Positions 23,580 to 35,200 of a stretch of 64,000 bases of DNA are shown piece after piece. The notes under the pieces were generated by a model. It saw nothing but the letters and a program-made list of their open reading frames with translations, was not told the origin of the DNA and made no database searches. Source of the stretch: Acheta domesticus (lineage: Eukaryota > Arthropoda > Insecta > Orthoptera > Gryllidae). The stretch is from NCBI GenBank assembly GCA_031308135.1, contig JAHLJT010009436.1, forward strand, positions 215,115,420 to 215,179,419, read 5' to 3'. Within the stretch, counting starts at the first letter, position 1. Every line of letters begins with the position of its first letter. A program made the translations under genes and the position numbers.

Positions 23580-24170
23580 GGAAGGGCCTTAGTAAAATTT
23601 AAAGTAAAGCAGTAAGATGAACAGAGTACGGTAGGTACAGTAAAGAAATGAGAGTAAAACGGGAGCTATAGGAAATAGGCTAGGCAATAAAAGGTGTAAA
23701 GTAGAAGAGAGAGGAGCAGAGAAATATTGAAATGGAAAAGGGAGGGAGCTTGGGATAATCGCCATTGCGAAGGTTGTAGGCGAGGGTATCAATGGGTGAG
23801 ACGGGTCACAACGCACTAGAAAAGTGAGGTCAGAAGTAATAGCCGAGAGAACACGACAAAGGTGAAGATGGTCGTGAGTGAGAATGGTAGTGAATACGGT
23901 GAGGAAAGGCGCTGAGACCGGTAGTTACAACAGTGAAGCTGGGGTGGGCGGTGTCAACAGTAATAACAACGGTGAGGATGGAAGTGGAGGTGGTGACAAC
24001 GGCACTAACAAAGATGAGGACGGTGGTGATAGGGAGGGAGGTAGTACGACGCCGGGGGCGATGAGGACGGCGGTACCGTGCTTGAGGGCGGGGAATCGGA
24101 TGCAAGGGCAAGGGGGAGAGCTGGAGACGTGGTGCGGGCGCAGGCAGGACGTGGGTGCGGGCGCGGGCGG
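23580..24170 (+). repeat. Purine-rich tract grading into G-rich
   Basis: The + strand is A/G-rich, with GGTGA-type decayed units becoming steadily more G-rich toward the GGGGC array. The 315-316-residue minus-strand frames across this region are Pro/Ser/Arg-rich composition artefacts. Confidence 0.55.
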
Positions 24171-24360
24171 GGCGGGGCGAGGGCGGGACGCAGGCGGGGC
24201 ACGGGGGGGGTGAGGGTGGGGAGGGGTTGAGGGCGGGGCGGGGCGGAGGCGGGGCGGGGTGGCCGGGGCGGGGCGGGGGCGAGGCGGGGCGCGGGCGGGA
24301 CGGAGGTGGGGCGCGGGGCGAGGCGGGGGCGGGGCGGGAAGGATGCTGGACGTGAGCGGG
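24170..24360 (+). repeat. GGGGC pentamer array
   Basis: Dozens of GGGGC/GGGGA/GAGGC units run on the + strand. GGGGCGGGGC words match Sp1/KLF GC-boxes and are predicted G-quadruplex formers. Long Ala/Pro/Arg frames on the minus strand are artefacts. Confidence 0.85.
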
Positions 24361-24406
24361 GCAGGGGCGAGGGCGGCGGCAGGTCGCGGATTGGAGCGCA
24401 GGCGTA

Positions 24407-24423
24407 CCGCAAGGGGGCGCGCT
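24407..24423 (-). promoter_or_regulatory. CTCF-like site, moderate match
   Basis: On the minus strand the sequence reads GCGCGCCCCCTTGCGG, close to the CTCF core RGCGCCCCCTRGTGG with two or three mismatches. It lies at the edge of the GGGGC array. Confidence 0.25.
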
Positions 24424-24424
24424 C

Positions 24425-24960
24425 CGGCAATTAACCCACCTCGCCCTCGCGGCGCGCAGCGGCCAGGAGATTGCGAATAAAATAAATGCGGCGGAACGCG
24501 AAAGGCCATTAAATGACATTTGCGACAAAAAAAAGGGGGGGGGGTCGCGGCGCGCGCGCATAAGCACACACACAGACGCGCGCCGCGGCGCCGCTCGACG
24601 CTCCGCGATGGAGGCGAAGGGGGGCGTGTGGGGCGGGCGCGTTGCAGAGGGCGCGGGGGAATAGAAGTGACAAAGAGAAGTGTGTCGGTGTACTGTATGA
24701 TGTGGCGGAAAAGCGGCGTACGGGCGGAGGATGAAGCGAAGGGAGGTGTCCTGTATGAGCACCCGGTGATCAGACAACTCGTGTCGGGCTGGTACACAGG
24801 ACGTAGATCAAGGGTGGCCGGAAGTCGGGAAAGTTGTGTGGATGTAGCGAAATCAAGATGAGGTGACAGGAACATACGACGGCAGACCCAGAATGAGTGC
24901 TCGGATCTCTACACATGAAGAGAGGAGACAGACGTGTATCATTATTGTTAGAGTTTTGAG
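24425..24960. other. CpG island edge and purine-rich flank
   Basis: Homeodomain-type words (GGCCATTAAATGACATTTGC region at about 24505-24525) lie between two GC-rich blocks. From 24640 the + strand turns G/A-rich. Confidence 0.35.
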
Positions 24961-25319
24961 AAGTTCATGCCGCCTTGAAAGAACAGACGCGCTTCTTAAA
25001 TAAGAAACACGCAGAAGGTAAAGAACGAAAGACGAAATAGTGCAAGTACTTGACTCTGTTGAAAAATGCTATTTGCATATCGAAGATTTCCTTCTTTCAC
25101 AACTACCGAAATGTTGTAAAATTCGGGATCAAATAACCGTATTAATAAATACCACGTGTTTAACTTCTAATTAAATTATTAGTTACATGCAACGAATACC
25201 TAGGTTTCTTGAAGTATTATTTCCATTATATGGCAATTTTAACCAGATCCAAAGACAGATCTGAAACGGAACAATGAAAGGTAGAAGAAAAACATTAGTG
25301 TCATCACGTCTCCTCCATT

Positions 25320-25640
25320 GTTCGACGTCGAACAACTTAGGTCAGGACAGGTCGAGCTCTAACAGCACGACGACTACCCGCAACCCGGCAGCCGGGGCTT
25401 CGAAGCCTGAACTCCTACGTGACATCCGCGGGCCAAAAGCATGTCCCGCGGGAGGAACGGCAATCTTCGGAGCCGGGTTCGTGACCAGAATGCGAGGCGA
25501 TTGCCTCTTGCCTCTGGGTCGCTCGTTCCTCCCCTCGTCCGCCTGGCTGTACACTCTCCCTCTCGTTCAATCACTGAGTCACCAGTCCGCCTGCTCACCG
25601 CCCATTCGTTCAACTACTCGAATAAACCAATCGCCTGCAC
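25320..25640. other. CpG-rich complex block
   Basis: Non-repetitive GC-rich DNA that becomes pyrimidine-rich at its right end. Frames of 70-160 residues cross it without a domain. Confidence 0.35.
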
Positions 25641-25857
25641 ATCTGTTTTTTCCAGCATCTCTTCCACTAGCTCTTTTGAACATTCACCTATTCGATAACC
25701 TTCAAATAGCCAAATCAGCGCTCCATTACCTCATTTTCCTCAAGCTCTTCTCTTAATGTGTTAATGTCCCAAGAGAACATTCACCGAGCAACGTTTCTGT
25801 CAATGTGCGTAAGCCCCAATGATGGACTTCAAAATTGCTGCGTTTATTTTTACACAC

Positions 25858-26030
25858 ACTCTTTCTCTCTCTCTCTCACTCACTCTTTCTGTCTCTCTTT
25901 CTCTCACTCTCTGTCTTTCGTTCTCTCACTCTCTCTGTCTCTCTCCCACTGTCTCTCACTCTCTCTCTCCCACTCTCTGTCTCTCACTCTCTCTCTCTTT
26001 TCCTCGTTCTCTCTTTCTCTCTCATCTGCA
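25858..26030 (+). repeat. (CT)n / CTCTCACT low-complexity array
   Basis: CTCTCT runs with CACT and TGTC interruptions form a compound dinucleotide array of about 170 bp. It is one of the few places where the + strand is pyrimidine-rich. All three frames read Ser/Leu-rich and are artefacts. Confidence 0.9.
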
Positions 26031-26129
26031 TGTTGCACATTCACTCCAATCCATCACTCCTTACTCCTCCCTCTCGTCCCTCCTTTGCCCCTCCACATCT
26101 TCCCCTCTTCCAGTATTGCCTCTCCCTAC

Positions 26130-26400
26130 CCTTCCCACCAGCGGGGCGCCGTCGCAGGACCCTGCGCCGCTGTCTTCGGGTGGGGACGCTCGCGCTCGCC
26201 GGACATTTGTTGGCTCTAACAAAAGGACGCGGGGGGGGGGCAGAGGGGCGGCTATCTGGAAATCAGGAAGGTACTGGGGCTCGTGATCCAGAAGTAATCT
26301 TTCTTCTTTGGCGCATCTCGCTGGCGTCCTGCGCGCCATCCGGCTTCTCCCTCTCGGGGCAGGAGAGTGCGCGGGCTCTACGTTTTATTCTCAGTCGTTG
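26130..26400. other. GC-rich island
   Basis: CpG-rich block with a poly-G run near 26230; no gene recognised. Confidence 0.45.
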
Positions 26401-26930
26401 GGTGAAAGGTTCTGGAATTCCATTATGCATTAACAATCGAACCTCAATTAAAGGCACAACTAGGAAATTAATATGAAAGTCTTCAAACCGATTGAAAATA
26501 CAAAGAGAATACTGAAAAGATGGTTATTTGGGTTGCGGTGCGTATTTCAAAGAACATTTGAACAAACAGAACAGTACGGAGATACTATTAACATATAAAC
26601 ATTTGGTAACACAGACAAATTAAATAGGTTAACTTTGAAATGAAAAAGCAGAATAACATATGAAATGTTGTATTCACCTAATTAATAGAGTATACCACAA
26701 TACTGTGTACCACAACAGACATTACCAATTAAATTCGTCCCAGTAGTTTGTTACACACCTTTCTAATTCGCAGCCTATATCGACTAGCAATCTGTATATG
26801 TTGTACCAACATTTTCGCGAATTCATCCCGTCATTCATTCTGTACACACAATTTCTACCTTCATAATTGACTTGAAAAGTGTGTGGAGTCTTGAGTAAGT
26901 GTCTTGAAGTGAAAAGACGAACACACGGCA
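26400..26930. other. AT-rich spacer
   Basis: No element recognised. Confidence 0.5.
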
Positions 26931-27400
26931 CTTTTTGAGAGCAGAGCACGCCCACCGAAAAGGCGCGGGCCGCTCCGCAGGTTTTCACGGAGCTTCACCG
27001 GGCGCCAGGGAACGCGTCCGCGGCCCGGCGATGGCGGCGGCGGCGGCGAATGAATCGGCGCTATCTCCCATCGCGTTTACGGCCGCGCCGCGCGGCGCCT
27101 TTCGCCCCACCCGCGCGCGCCACGGCACGGGGCGGGGAGAGACGATGGGAGGGGGAGGGTCGTGACGAGGGAGGGAGCGTCTCAAGGGGTGAATCACGGC
27201 GCGGGTCAAGGTCGCGGCGCGGTGCCGCAGGCGGGCGCCGACACCTGTCGAGATAGCGCCCGCTGCCCGCACTTCGCCGCCCCCGCGTCGCTCCCGCCCC
27301 GCGTCCTCGCTCACAGCCCAGCGCTTCTCTGCGCCGTCGATTGCGCAGCTAGCAGAAGAGCGGCTGTAAAGTCTCGGAGCGTTTCTACCGACTGCTGCGG
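26930..27400. other. GC-rich CpG island with GATGGCGGC word
   Basis: CpG-dense sequence with a GGC run and a GATGGCGGCGG (YY1/PHO-like) word at about 27029. Frames are Arg/Ala-rich on both strands. Confidence 0.5.
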
Positions 27401-28090
27401 CCGGCTCTATCAAACGTCAAAAGTGTTGTTTACCCTAATGGTTGGCATGGTGCAAATAAATACACATATGCAGTGTCTGTGCATAAACTCATGATACATG
27501 TGCAGAACTCTGGTAGATACTTTGCCTCATATGTACAACGCAATAACAACGTATCACGACATTAGTTTTGTCACTAATCACCCGTATTTTTACTTCACAG
27601 GTACTGCCCCGGAAAGAATTTAATGAGTATTGATATACGGAATCGTCTGAACATTCTACATCCGTGTTAAATTGTATCTATTTAGAATTTCAAGTGTTAT
27701 GTATAATAATATATCTCCAAGATTCATGTTTTTGCTCTATAGGTACTGCTCTGTACGTATATACGAGTACTTCTCATTCAGTTCTCGTCATTCACCTTGT
27801 AATAAAGAAGAGATATCGTTCCTTTGAGTCTAGAACGATCTTTATTTTTCATCTAAAAATGTTACCTTACATTGAAAATATATAAACTGATTTCCATTTA
27901 TGAAAATTTTACTTCAACGAAAGAAAGGGAAAACTTATGGCACCATACATTTTCACGTAAAATCACTCTCTATTCCATGCTTTCGAAAATAAAACGACTT
28001 TTATATTACAATTATATTGTTTCTTTTAACTCCCAGCAACACGTTAACTTGCAAACTAATTAGATCTGACACTTTATTTATAAGCATTTG
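27400..28090. other. AT-rich spacer
   Basis: No element recognised. Confidence 0.5.
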
Positions 28091-28620
28091 ATGTCTGGTC
28101 TCTCAACTGCCAAGTCGGCTTGGACTTCCATTACACTAATTACATTATGACATCGCATTGATGAGAATCCCATCGATAAGGAGGCGCCGAAGCGTTTGAG
28201 TGACATTCGAACAACAGGATCAATTGCGAGACGCGTGCGGTTAATTAATCTTCCTCAAACTAGACCCGCGTCTTAACGTTACTCATTACCGCCGTCAGTC
28301 AATTGCTACCGAGCTGATTGAATCTCCCTCGCACAAAGGGCGACCGAATAGCGTTCGTTGGGGCGCAATCTCGCGGTTCCGATCTGCGGCGTAATTCACC
28401 TTTTGCGCCGCCGCCGGGAAAAGAGGGGTGGCCGGCGGCAGCAGCGCGGCGCGCGGAGCGTCAGCGAACTACTGCTCAGCGCTGGCTCTGATCTCGCGCG
28501 CTGCTCAGTCGTTTGCACGTGTGGGTGAGTTGCCGAGGGGAAAGGGGAGTGAGGTAACGAGCGTGGTCACAAACAAGCGAGGGGGGGATACAAAAAACAG
28601 AGGTTCAGCGCAACAAAAAC
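28090..28620. promoter_or_regulatory. Candidate conserved regulatory block
   Basis: About 300 bp of complex sequence packs homeodomain words (ACTAATTACATTATG at about 28134-28148, GGTTAATTAATC near 28240), a PBC-Hox-like TGATTGAAT near 28315 and a TCF-like ACAAAGG near 28334. It ends in a GC-rich island (28380-28510). The density of such words in non-repetitive, CpG-retaining DNA is enhancer-like; activity is inference. Confidence 0.35.
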
Positions 28621-29110
28621 GATATCAACATTCCTAAGGTACACTAGGAATTCGAAGATTCCATATTCCAAATTATTATGCTGAAAGCACAATAATTACG
28701 ATTTCGAGCCCACAATATTTACGATTTTCCTTAACATTTAATAATAAATATGCCTGCTAAGGGAATAATCTTAGCAAAAATTGACGAATATTAGAAAACC
28801 TAGTAAACAATAAGATTTTAGAAAGATGCTGTTACACAAATTTGAACGTTGCTTGGAAGCTTTAACCTAAGTTTAACATTCCGACAATGTAATCAATTTA
28901 AGAAAAAAATGCACGCAAGTTCATTCGGAAAGAACAATTGAACTAAAAAAATAACCAGATGGAATAATATCTGACAAATATTGAAATTACAATCTAGAGA
29001 GAAAAGTAATTTAGACATTAGACGTTATTACAAGGTAGTAAATCGTAAACTTGTATTTACATTGGAGATAATGAGGTGATGCGTAATAATTACGACGAAA
29101 ACTGCAGATT
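28620..29110. other. AT-rich spacer
   Basis: No element recognised before the tRNA-like head. Confidence 0.45.
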
Positions 29111-29116
29111 ATCAAA

Positions 29117-29175
29117 CACGATTCGAACCCGTAACCATAAATCCATGATAATGCATTAGCTGGGCAAAGCTGCAG
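29117..29175 (-). mobile_element. tRNA-like SINE head (possible)
   Basis: On the minus strand GGGTTCGAATCGTG (29117-29130) is a canonical B-box, about 43 bases downstream of a degenerate A-box-like stretch ending GCTAATGCATTATC. No cloverleaf closes fully, so this is more likely the RNA polymerase III promoter end of a SINE, or a decayed tRNA copy, than a functional tRNA. Confidence 0.4.
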
Positions 29176-29339
29176 CACTTGGATGGCCTGCAGCGAGAGC
29201 AAACAAATACAACGTATTAAATGATTTTTTAAAAACCGGCACGTTACGATTTAGCTTGATCACAGAGCATCAAGAAGAGACAAGAAGTCGCGCGAGTCGA
29301 AAAAACAACAACAAACGATCGGACAGAAAAAGAAACCTG

Positions 29340-29720
29340 ACACGAGGGTAGAGCACGAGAGTGCCGCACGGTGCACGGCAGCGTGACAATGGCCGGGGCG
29401 GGGGCGGGGTGGGGGCGGGGGCGAGGCGGGGGCGATGGCGGTGGAGGGGGCGGGGGCGGGGCGGGACGGGCCGAGCCGGGGGCGGGGAGGGGCAGAGAGG
29501 GGGTGGGGCGGGGGCGGGGCGGGGGTGAAGCGGGGCGGGGCGGGGAGGGAGGAAGCGGCGAGGCGGATGCGGGGCACGCCGCGGGTCAGCGCGTATTCGC
29601 CGCCCTGTGACAAACGATCTGACAGGCGCCGCACGGCGCGGCGCCGCCCGTGCGCACGCGTCACGCTTCCTCGAGTACTCGCGCCGTCACGTCGCGCGTC
29701 TGTAAACAAGCAGGCAAGCA
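29340..29720 (+). repeat. CpG island with GGGGC array
   Basis: GGGGCGGGGGC-type units on the + strand run from about 29390 to 29565. The rest of the island is complex CpG-rich sequence. The 153-residue minus-strand frame is Pro/Ala/Ser-rich and compositional. Confidence 0.75.
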
Positions 29721-29739
29721 AGATGCAACGCGCGTGCAG

Positions 29740-30360
29740 CGGTGATTATTTTTGACATGCGTTCACTTCCATGCGGATCGTTATCTACAGAATTCAGATC
29801 TTACGATGATTTCTTTCTAATAAGCTTCTCGTGTGAATATGGCCAAATCACCATTTTCTCTCTTTTAGAATACGGTCCGTTGTATAGATTACGGCACTGA
29901 CGATTTTAATAAATTGTTAAATTTGAAATTTTTTTAGCATATTACCATTTTTGAACTGAAACAGCACTCCTAAATAAGTTTGCTTTAAGTTATTTTAACA
30001 TTACAACATATGTGGCTAAAAAGTGAAGTGTGCGAAATCATATTTCTTGCAACCATTTCTGATGCAGAGGTTGTCTGCAATATCACCTGCAATAAAAATG
30101 TTGAAATTCGAAACCGAAGAGACCACACGACTTATTTTAAATAAATTAAACAATTCGAATTATCTTCAATCCACGATCAATTGACTTCGGGAATGATCTG
30201 GAACGAACACATCCCAGGACGTGTTTTATATTCCAATAACGATTCCGTTAATACAGATACACCGAAACATTTTCCCAAACAATTTTTAAAAAAAATCTCT
30301 CTGAGCATCACGCAACTATGCTCTTCCTCAGCAACTAACCACAGCAATCCAATCAGAAAA
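29740..30360. other. AT-rich spacer
   Basis: No element recognised. Confidence 0.5.
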
Positions 30361-31210
30361 AAAAACGTCCCGATCACCTGCACCCGACGCGCAAGCCCTC
30401 CGCCCCTCGCTAACAGCCCTGGATCTGTACGCACCCTCGCGCCTGTCCCGCACGGATTTCCAAGTCAGCGCCGCACGCAGCGATAGCGTCCTGCCACGGC
30501 CAGCGCACGCACCGCGCGCGCCGCCCCTCCGCCGCCCCGCGTCGCCAGCGAAACCTTTGCAGGCGTAAAAGCCGGAGCTCCCAAATCCAGACGTGATCCC
30601 GGAAAATAAATCCCGAGATACCACGAAATTTACTCCCCCACTGCGATCCGGCGCGCGCCCCTGCCCCGCGGGGGGCCCCAGTGAGTACTCCCGCGCGGTG
30701 ACTGACATGCTCGCCGGGGGCAGCAGGAGGGGGGTCGGGGGTGGGACCAGGAGGCGGAGAGGCACATCGGTGGTTGGAGAGGCAGGGGGCGGCGGCGGTG
30801 AGGATGGTGTTGGCGGTGGAGGGGGTGGCGGCGGCGGTGGTGGTGGCAGCGGCGGGTCCGGGGCGGCAGCGGCGGTGGCGGTAGGGGCCTCGGGGGCGGC
30901 GGAGGCGGCGGGGGCGGCGACGGGGGCGCGGCGGGGGGCGTCGGCAGGGGACGGCGACCGGGGGTTACTGGGGAGTCGGCGGTAGCTGGGGCGACGGCGG
31001 CGGTGGAGGCGGCGGTGCGGCGGGGGCGGGAAGTTCGTGGCGGATGAGGTGGGGGCGTTCGCGGGGGGCGGGGCCGGCGGCGGGGGCGGAGTGCGTTTGA
31101 GTGACGTCCCCTCCTGCAACGCACGGCTGTGCCTGCCGCGTGCCGGCCCGAGCTGCACCGCAGCGCCGCCGGCCGTGCCTGCTGCGCCTGAAACTGGTAT
31201 CCTGATCAAC
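30360..31210. other. Largest continuous GC-rich island
   Basis: C-rich on the + strand to about 30570, then strongly G-rich (GGCGGC, GGTGGC and GGGGCGG words) from 30700 to 31090. The 314-residue minus-strand frame is driven by Pro/Ala/Arg/Ser tracts and overlaps other open frames, so it is rejected as a gene. Confidence 0.6.
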
Positions 31211-31898
31211 GCAACGTCCCCACGGGTAACGCAATAATTGCAGTTCTCCAATTTATTAATCAAAACGTACATTCCTCCATACGCCCACCAGCTCTATTCA
31301 GGTCTCGTGTGTTTTTTAACCTCCACTACCGCCCACTGTCGGAGAAAATGGGTTTCAAATAATTTACCTTGTTTATTAAAAATAATAATTATAATGATGT
31401 ACGATCGTGCTTCAGGTTTCAATACACGGAGCCAGCGAACGTTGTAGCTGCAATATTACACAGTTCTGACTGCAGCAGGTGACTGCTTATGGTTACCATG
31501 GGAACGTTGTGTGGGAGCCTCGCAATGTGGGCCATATGGAAGAGCTGTGAGAACAGAGGATGGAAAAAGGTATTACTAATATGCTGGTAACTTGTGACGA
31601 ATTCAATCTTGGACACCTAGATTACGTTATTACGTTTCAGAAGAATTTGTGCACTCCACTTTAACAACAAAGTAACGGACTCTAGGAAAATCCTCTTTCA
31701 TCTTTGTTCAGCACAAAGTTATTAGCGTCTGAAATCGCAAGTGTATTACAGAAATTCATATCATCACTGTTGTCTTGTTATGATGTTATTGATGATGGAT
31801 GCTTCCCAGCTACAACATTAACAATATTATTTCCAGGGCGGACTTCGTGATCTTACCTTTTAGAGACATCTAAATTCGGTTAAAAGAATCAAACGGAA
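31210..31898. other. AT-rich spacer
   Basis: No element recognised. Confidence 0.45.
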
Positions 31899-32073
31899 AT
31901 TGATTGACTGTCACCCAATAGGTGTGTTGGTCTTGTATACTGCATTAAGGGTGTGTGAGTGTAAGGATAGAGGATGGGACGAGGATGGGACGAGGATGAG
32001 GAAGGAAGGGTTGCGCGCGGGCCCCTGGTGCGTATTGCCAGGGCTTCGCCATTCGCCTGGTAATTGTTCTAAA

Positions 32074-32170
32074 CAGAGGCGGATACAGTCGATCGTTTTT
32101 GGAGGGGAGGGACATCATAGATTTTTGTTAAATAATAATCATATTTTCTATATTGTGGATTATTTTTGTA

Positions 32171-32231
<61 letters not shown>

Positions 32232-32379
32232 CAATATTATTAGTTTTCAAAGAAATTACATAAATACAACAAATATTTAAAACAATTTTGCCAAAGAGAG
32301 GAAGGAAATAAACGAAAACTCTGGGTCTTTGGGGGGGGTGGAGGGGAGAAGGTATGGCCACCTTCTAAATCCGCCACTG
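32074..32379 (+). mobile_element. hAT-like MITE family A, copy 1 (nested)
   Basis: The ends are CAGAGGCGGATACAG and the complement of CAGTGGCGGATTTAG. Flanking 8-mers are gttctaaa and gatcggaa (5/8 identical); both resemble gatcgaag at the same place in the intact SINE at 40.5 kb, so they fit a decayed 8-bp duplication. The interior matches the copies at 43.1 and 48.1 kb, except that the centre has been replaced by a long TA run. No transposase is encoded. Confidence 0.85.
32174..32228 (+). repeat. (AT)n microsatellite inside MITE
   Basis: About 27 perfect AT units lie where the sister MITEs read GTACATTACTATAC-like sequence, showing that the microsatellite grew within the element after insertion. 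Confidence 0.95.
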
Positions 32380-32639
32380 GATCGGAAAAACAACAGAAAA
32401 CTACGAATCAGAGCAGCCGGCCGACAGCGTTCTCATCTAGACAGCGGCTGAATTTAACCTAGCAATCTCGTTAGTAGCAAAAAATCCCCCACTTTCGGGA
32501 CCCGAATCCTAGGACCTCTCACACAGAATCGCTGCATCGGGAACCTGAGCTAACTCAGTGGTTACCTTTTATTGGCTCCATTCATTTACACTGTGACTGT
32601 TTCCCACTGGGTCACCCACACGTCGCGATGTGCACAACA

Positions 32640-33270
32640 CCGCGAAATGCAGAAGGGCGGCGCCGCCACAAGAGCTAATTAGACGAGACGAAAGCGGCGT
32701 GGGCGGCCTTGCGCGAGTGCACTTTGACCAAGTTGCACGAGCGGTCGATTGGTATCGATATATCGAGAGACAGAAGCGGAGGCGGACGGGAACGATGAAG
32801 GCGGGAGCGGGGGCGGGGGCGGGGCGAAGGCGGTGAAGGTGGCAGTGAAGGTGGCGGTGGAAGTGGGGGCGAAGATGGCTGTGGAGGTGGAGGTGGCCGT
32901 GGCGGTGACGGTGACGGTGACGGCGTTGGCGATGGTGGCGGTGGAGGTGGAGGGTGCGGTGGCGGTGGCAGTGGCGATGGTGGTGGCGGTGTTGACGGTG
33001 GAGTTGACGGTGGAGGTGGAGGTGGCGGTGGCGGTGATGGTGATGGTGGCGGTGGCGGAGACGGCGCCGCGTGAGCGGTCCGTAACGAGGAGCTCTCTCG
33101 CTGCTAATAAGCCGACTGCGCTAACAAGCTGGCGAGCGCTTGCGGAATTCGGACGCGAGTAAGACGCGAGGGCGCAATTACGGCAATTCGCCGGCGCATT
33201 ATCAATTGGTTGCGCGCCACGCGGCCGGCGGGCCGGAAGCCGAGCACCTTGCAATAGGCAAAACGGCGAA
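32640..33270. other. CpG island containing GGTGGC hexamer array
   Basis: The array (32806-33065) is flanked on the right by complex CpG-rich DNA with a GCATTATCAATTGG homeodomain-type stretch near 33200. Confidence 0.55.
32806..33065 (+). repeat. GGTGGC/GGAGGT degenerate hexamer array
   Basis: Units of GGTGGC, GGTGGA and GGTGAC repeat on the + strand for about 260 bp. Frames translate to Val/Ala/Glu or Thr/Ser/Ala periodic peptides of 137-200 residues that are repeat artefacts. Confidence 0.9.
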
Positions 33271-33298
33271 ATGCTATCCAAAATGATTTACTTAAAAT

Positions 33299-33350
33299 AA
33301 CAACAACAATAATAATAATAATAATAATAATAATAATCATCATCATCATC
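33299..33350 (+). repeat. (CAA)(AAT)n(CAT)n compound microsatellite
   Basis: Three trinucleotide types follow one another without a break. Confidence 0.95.
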
Positions 33351-33815
33351 TTGTTGTCGCCGTACCGGCAAGCTACATTCTGCATAAACACAGCCAAAAT
33401 AGGAATACAATTCAGGACTAAAACCCTTTGCAGCCAACACTTCCTTCTAACAAAAGATACGTTTTGTCACTCAGCAAATTATTTTTCAAGCTTCCAGCAA
33501 ACTTACTCACAATCAAGGTATTATACGGTTGAATTAATGGTGTTTATTTTATAACATTGGGATACTTGTATTCCTCGAATAGTAATTCCAATAATACTTC
33601 TTCCTAACATAGAGAGATTCTGACGCTTTAAACAGCTTAATAGCTTATTTAATATCAATTACTTTGAGTTTTTTTAATACGTGTCAAACAAAATAGCCAT
33701 TTCCTCATCAGCAGACCGAGAAGTGTCAAATACACCTCGTTTGCTCCAAGCAGTGGGTCTCATCGCAAGTGAAGGACAGACGGAATCACGCAGGATACTG
33801 AATTATTTGTAGGAT

Positions 33816-33818
<3 letters not shown>

Positions 33819-33874
<56 letters not shown>
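33819..33874 (+). repeat. (AAT)n microsatellite
   Basis: About 18 near-perfect AAT units, followed by a decayed AATATTTTATTG duplication (two similar copies at about 33880-33920). Confidence 0.95.
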
Positions 33875-33879
33875 TCAGT

Positions 33880-35200
33880 AATATTTTATTGTATAATGTA
33901 ATATTTTATTGAATAATATTGTAAAAATGTTAATAAAGGATTAATTAATAAGGATTTAATGGATAATAAATAAAGATTTATTTAGAGCCATGTCTCAAAC
34001 GTGTCTGTTCAAAACCTATAATAGACATAAATTTAAAAAACTAGGATATTGCATTATTCTTCACAGACAAATTTCTTCAATGGATTTACACTGTTTATTT
34101 CATTGTACTTAAATGACAAAGAAGTATACTGTCATGCGTAAACTGACCAAAATCAAATAAAAAATTTATTATCTTGTGAAAATTCAAAATTCGTACATGT
34201 ATGTCTACACTAGACCGTTCAATCGAAAAAGACAAAACTAACAAATATCCTTATTACAGACGTGCGCGGCTGAATTGATTTGGGCAGTCACGAAGATGCA
34301 CAGACAGGACAATCCCCCTTCCAACAGCTCCGACGAACGAAATTCAAATTACTTCTACGAAAAGCTTTTGAAGGAGTTTTAGTTTTCAGTTACAAGCGTC
34401 GGTTCTTTGCCTGTCCTCTCGCGCTGAACTCGTGACCTACGAAGTCAACTGCTTTCTGTGAAACTGGGGGTATATTCCGGCTTTCAAAGTTCAGATGTAA
34501 TAGAGGTAAATTGCCCGCAATTATCATATTAACTTCCTACGAAACCAAAAGTTACAGGGCATTATGAGGTTCTAATTTCGAAAATTGACCCAAACAGCTC
34601 AATAAACACGGTCTCATAAAAACAGCGTGAATTATACGAATACTGTAAGAACATGAACTAGAAAGAACGAATTAGAGCCAAAATAGAAGGAAATATAATC
34701 TGGGAAAAGAAATTACTTTCTCAATACCATCGTTGTGAATAGACTTCATCAACTGACAAATAGTAGATAGAAAAGAGAATATTCTACTGTATATTTTCTC
34801 TTGGAAACGCTGAATTTATCAATATGCATAAAAGTAATGAGTACGCATAATGATTTTATTCTCTACTAAAGAAATACTATTTCACTGAAGAAAAATGTTA
34901 CTAAATCACACAATAGCATTTGAAATGATGACAGTTTAGATTGTTTCTTTACTACTTCCATTATAACTATGAAATGTTTTCCATTTCAAAATCACTTCCA
35001 GAGATTTTTTATTTTTTTTTTAGCATACGCGCTAACTGCGTAATGGAAATATCTGCAAATGTATAAATACACAATTTTGTTATTTCAGTTTCACAATCAG
35101 AAACTACATTCCCATTCTCGTCAACATGCACTCTCCTTTTCATGTGATCTGATCATCCTTATCTCACTTCACTCGGACGCTTTTTTTTCTCCATAGGCAT
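33880..35200. other. AT-rich stretch, part of the longest island-free interval
   Basis: AT-rich, apparently unique DNA; nothing recognised. Confidence 0.5.

Larger units (their letters stand above)
31899..32565 (-). mobile_element. SINE family A, copy split by a hAT-like MITE
   Basis: The left part (31899-32073) and right part (32380-32565) are collinear with the 40.5-kb copy once the inserted element is removed; the central 3' part is deleted. The 5' head on the minus strand shows an A-box (GTTAGCTCAGG) and a B-box-like GGATTCGGGTCCC, supporting a tRNA origin. The SINE is therefore older than the inserted MITE. Confidence 0.8.

Noticed and set aside
23830..24875. Two overlapping minus-strand frames of 315-316 residues
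   Set aside because: Pro/Ser/Ala/Arg-rich strings in two frames at once across a GGGGC array and purine tract; no domain, and composition explains the lack of stops.
25858..26030. CRISPR or other spaced repeat array
   Set aside because: The array is a continuous dinucleotide-type repeat with no unique spacers of constant size; no CRISPR is present anywhere in the window.
29117..29190. Functional tRNA gene
   Set aside because: The B-box is perfect but the A-box is degenerate and anticodon and acceptor stems do not pair; a SINE head is more likely.
30328..31272. 314-residue minus-strand frame
   Set aside because: Composed of Pro, Ala and Arg tracts over a GGC/GGT-rich island, with competing open frames on both strands.
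32679..33281. 200-residue minus-strand Thr/Ser/Ala-rich frame
   Set aside because: Translation of the degenerate GGTGGC hexamer array.
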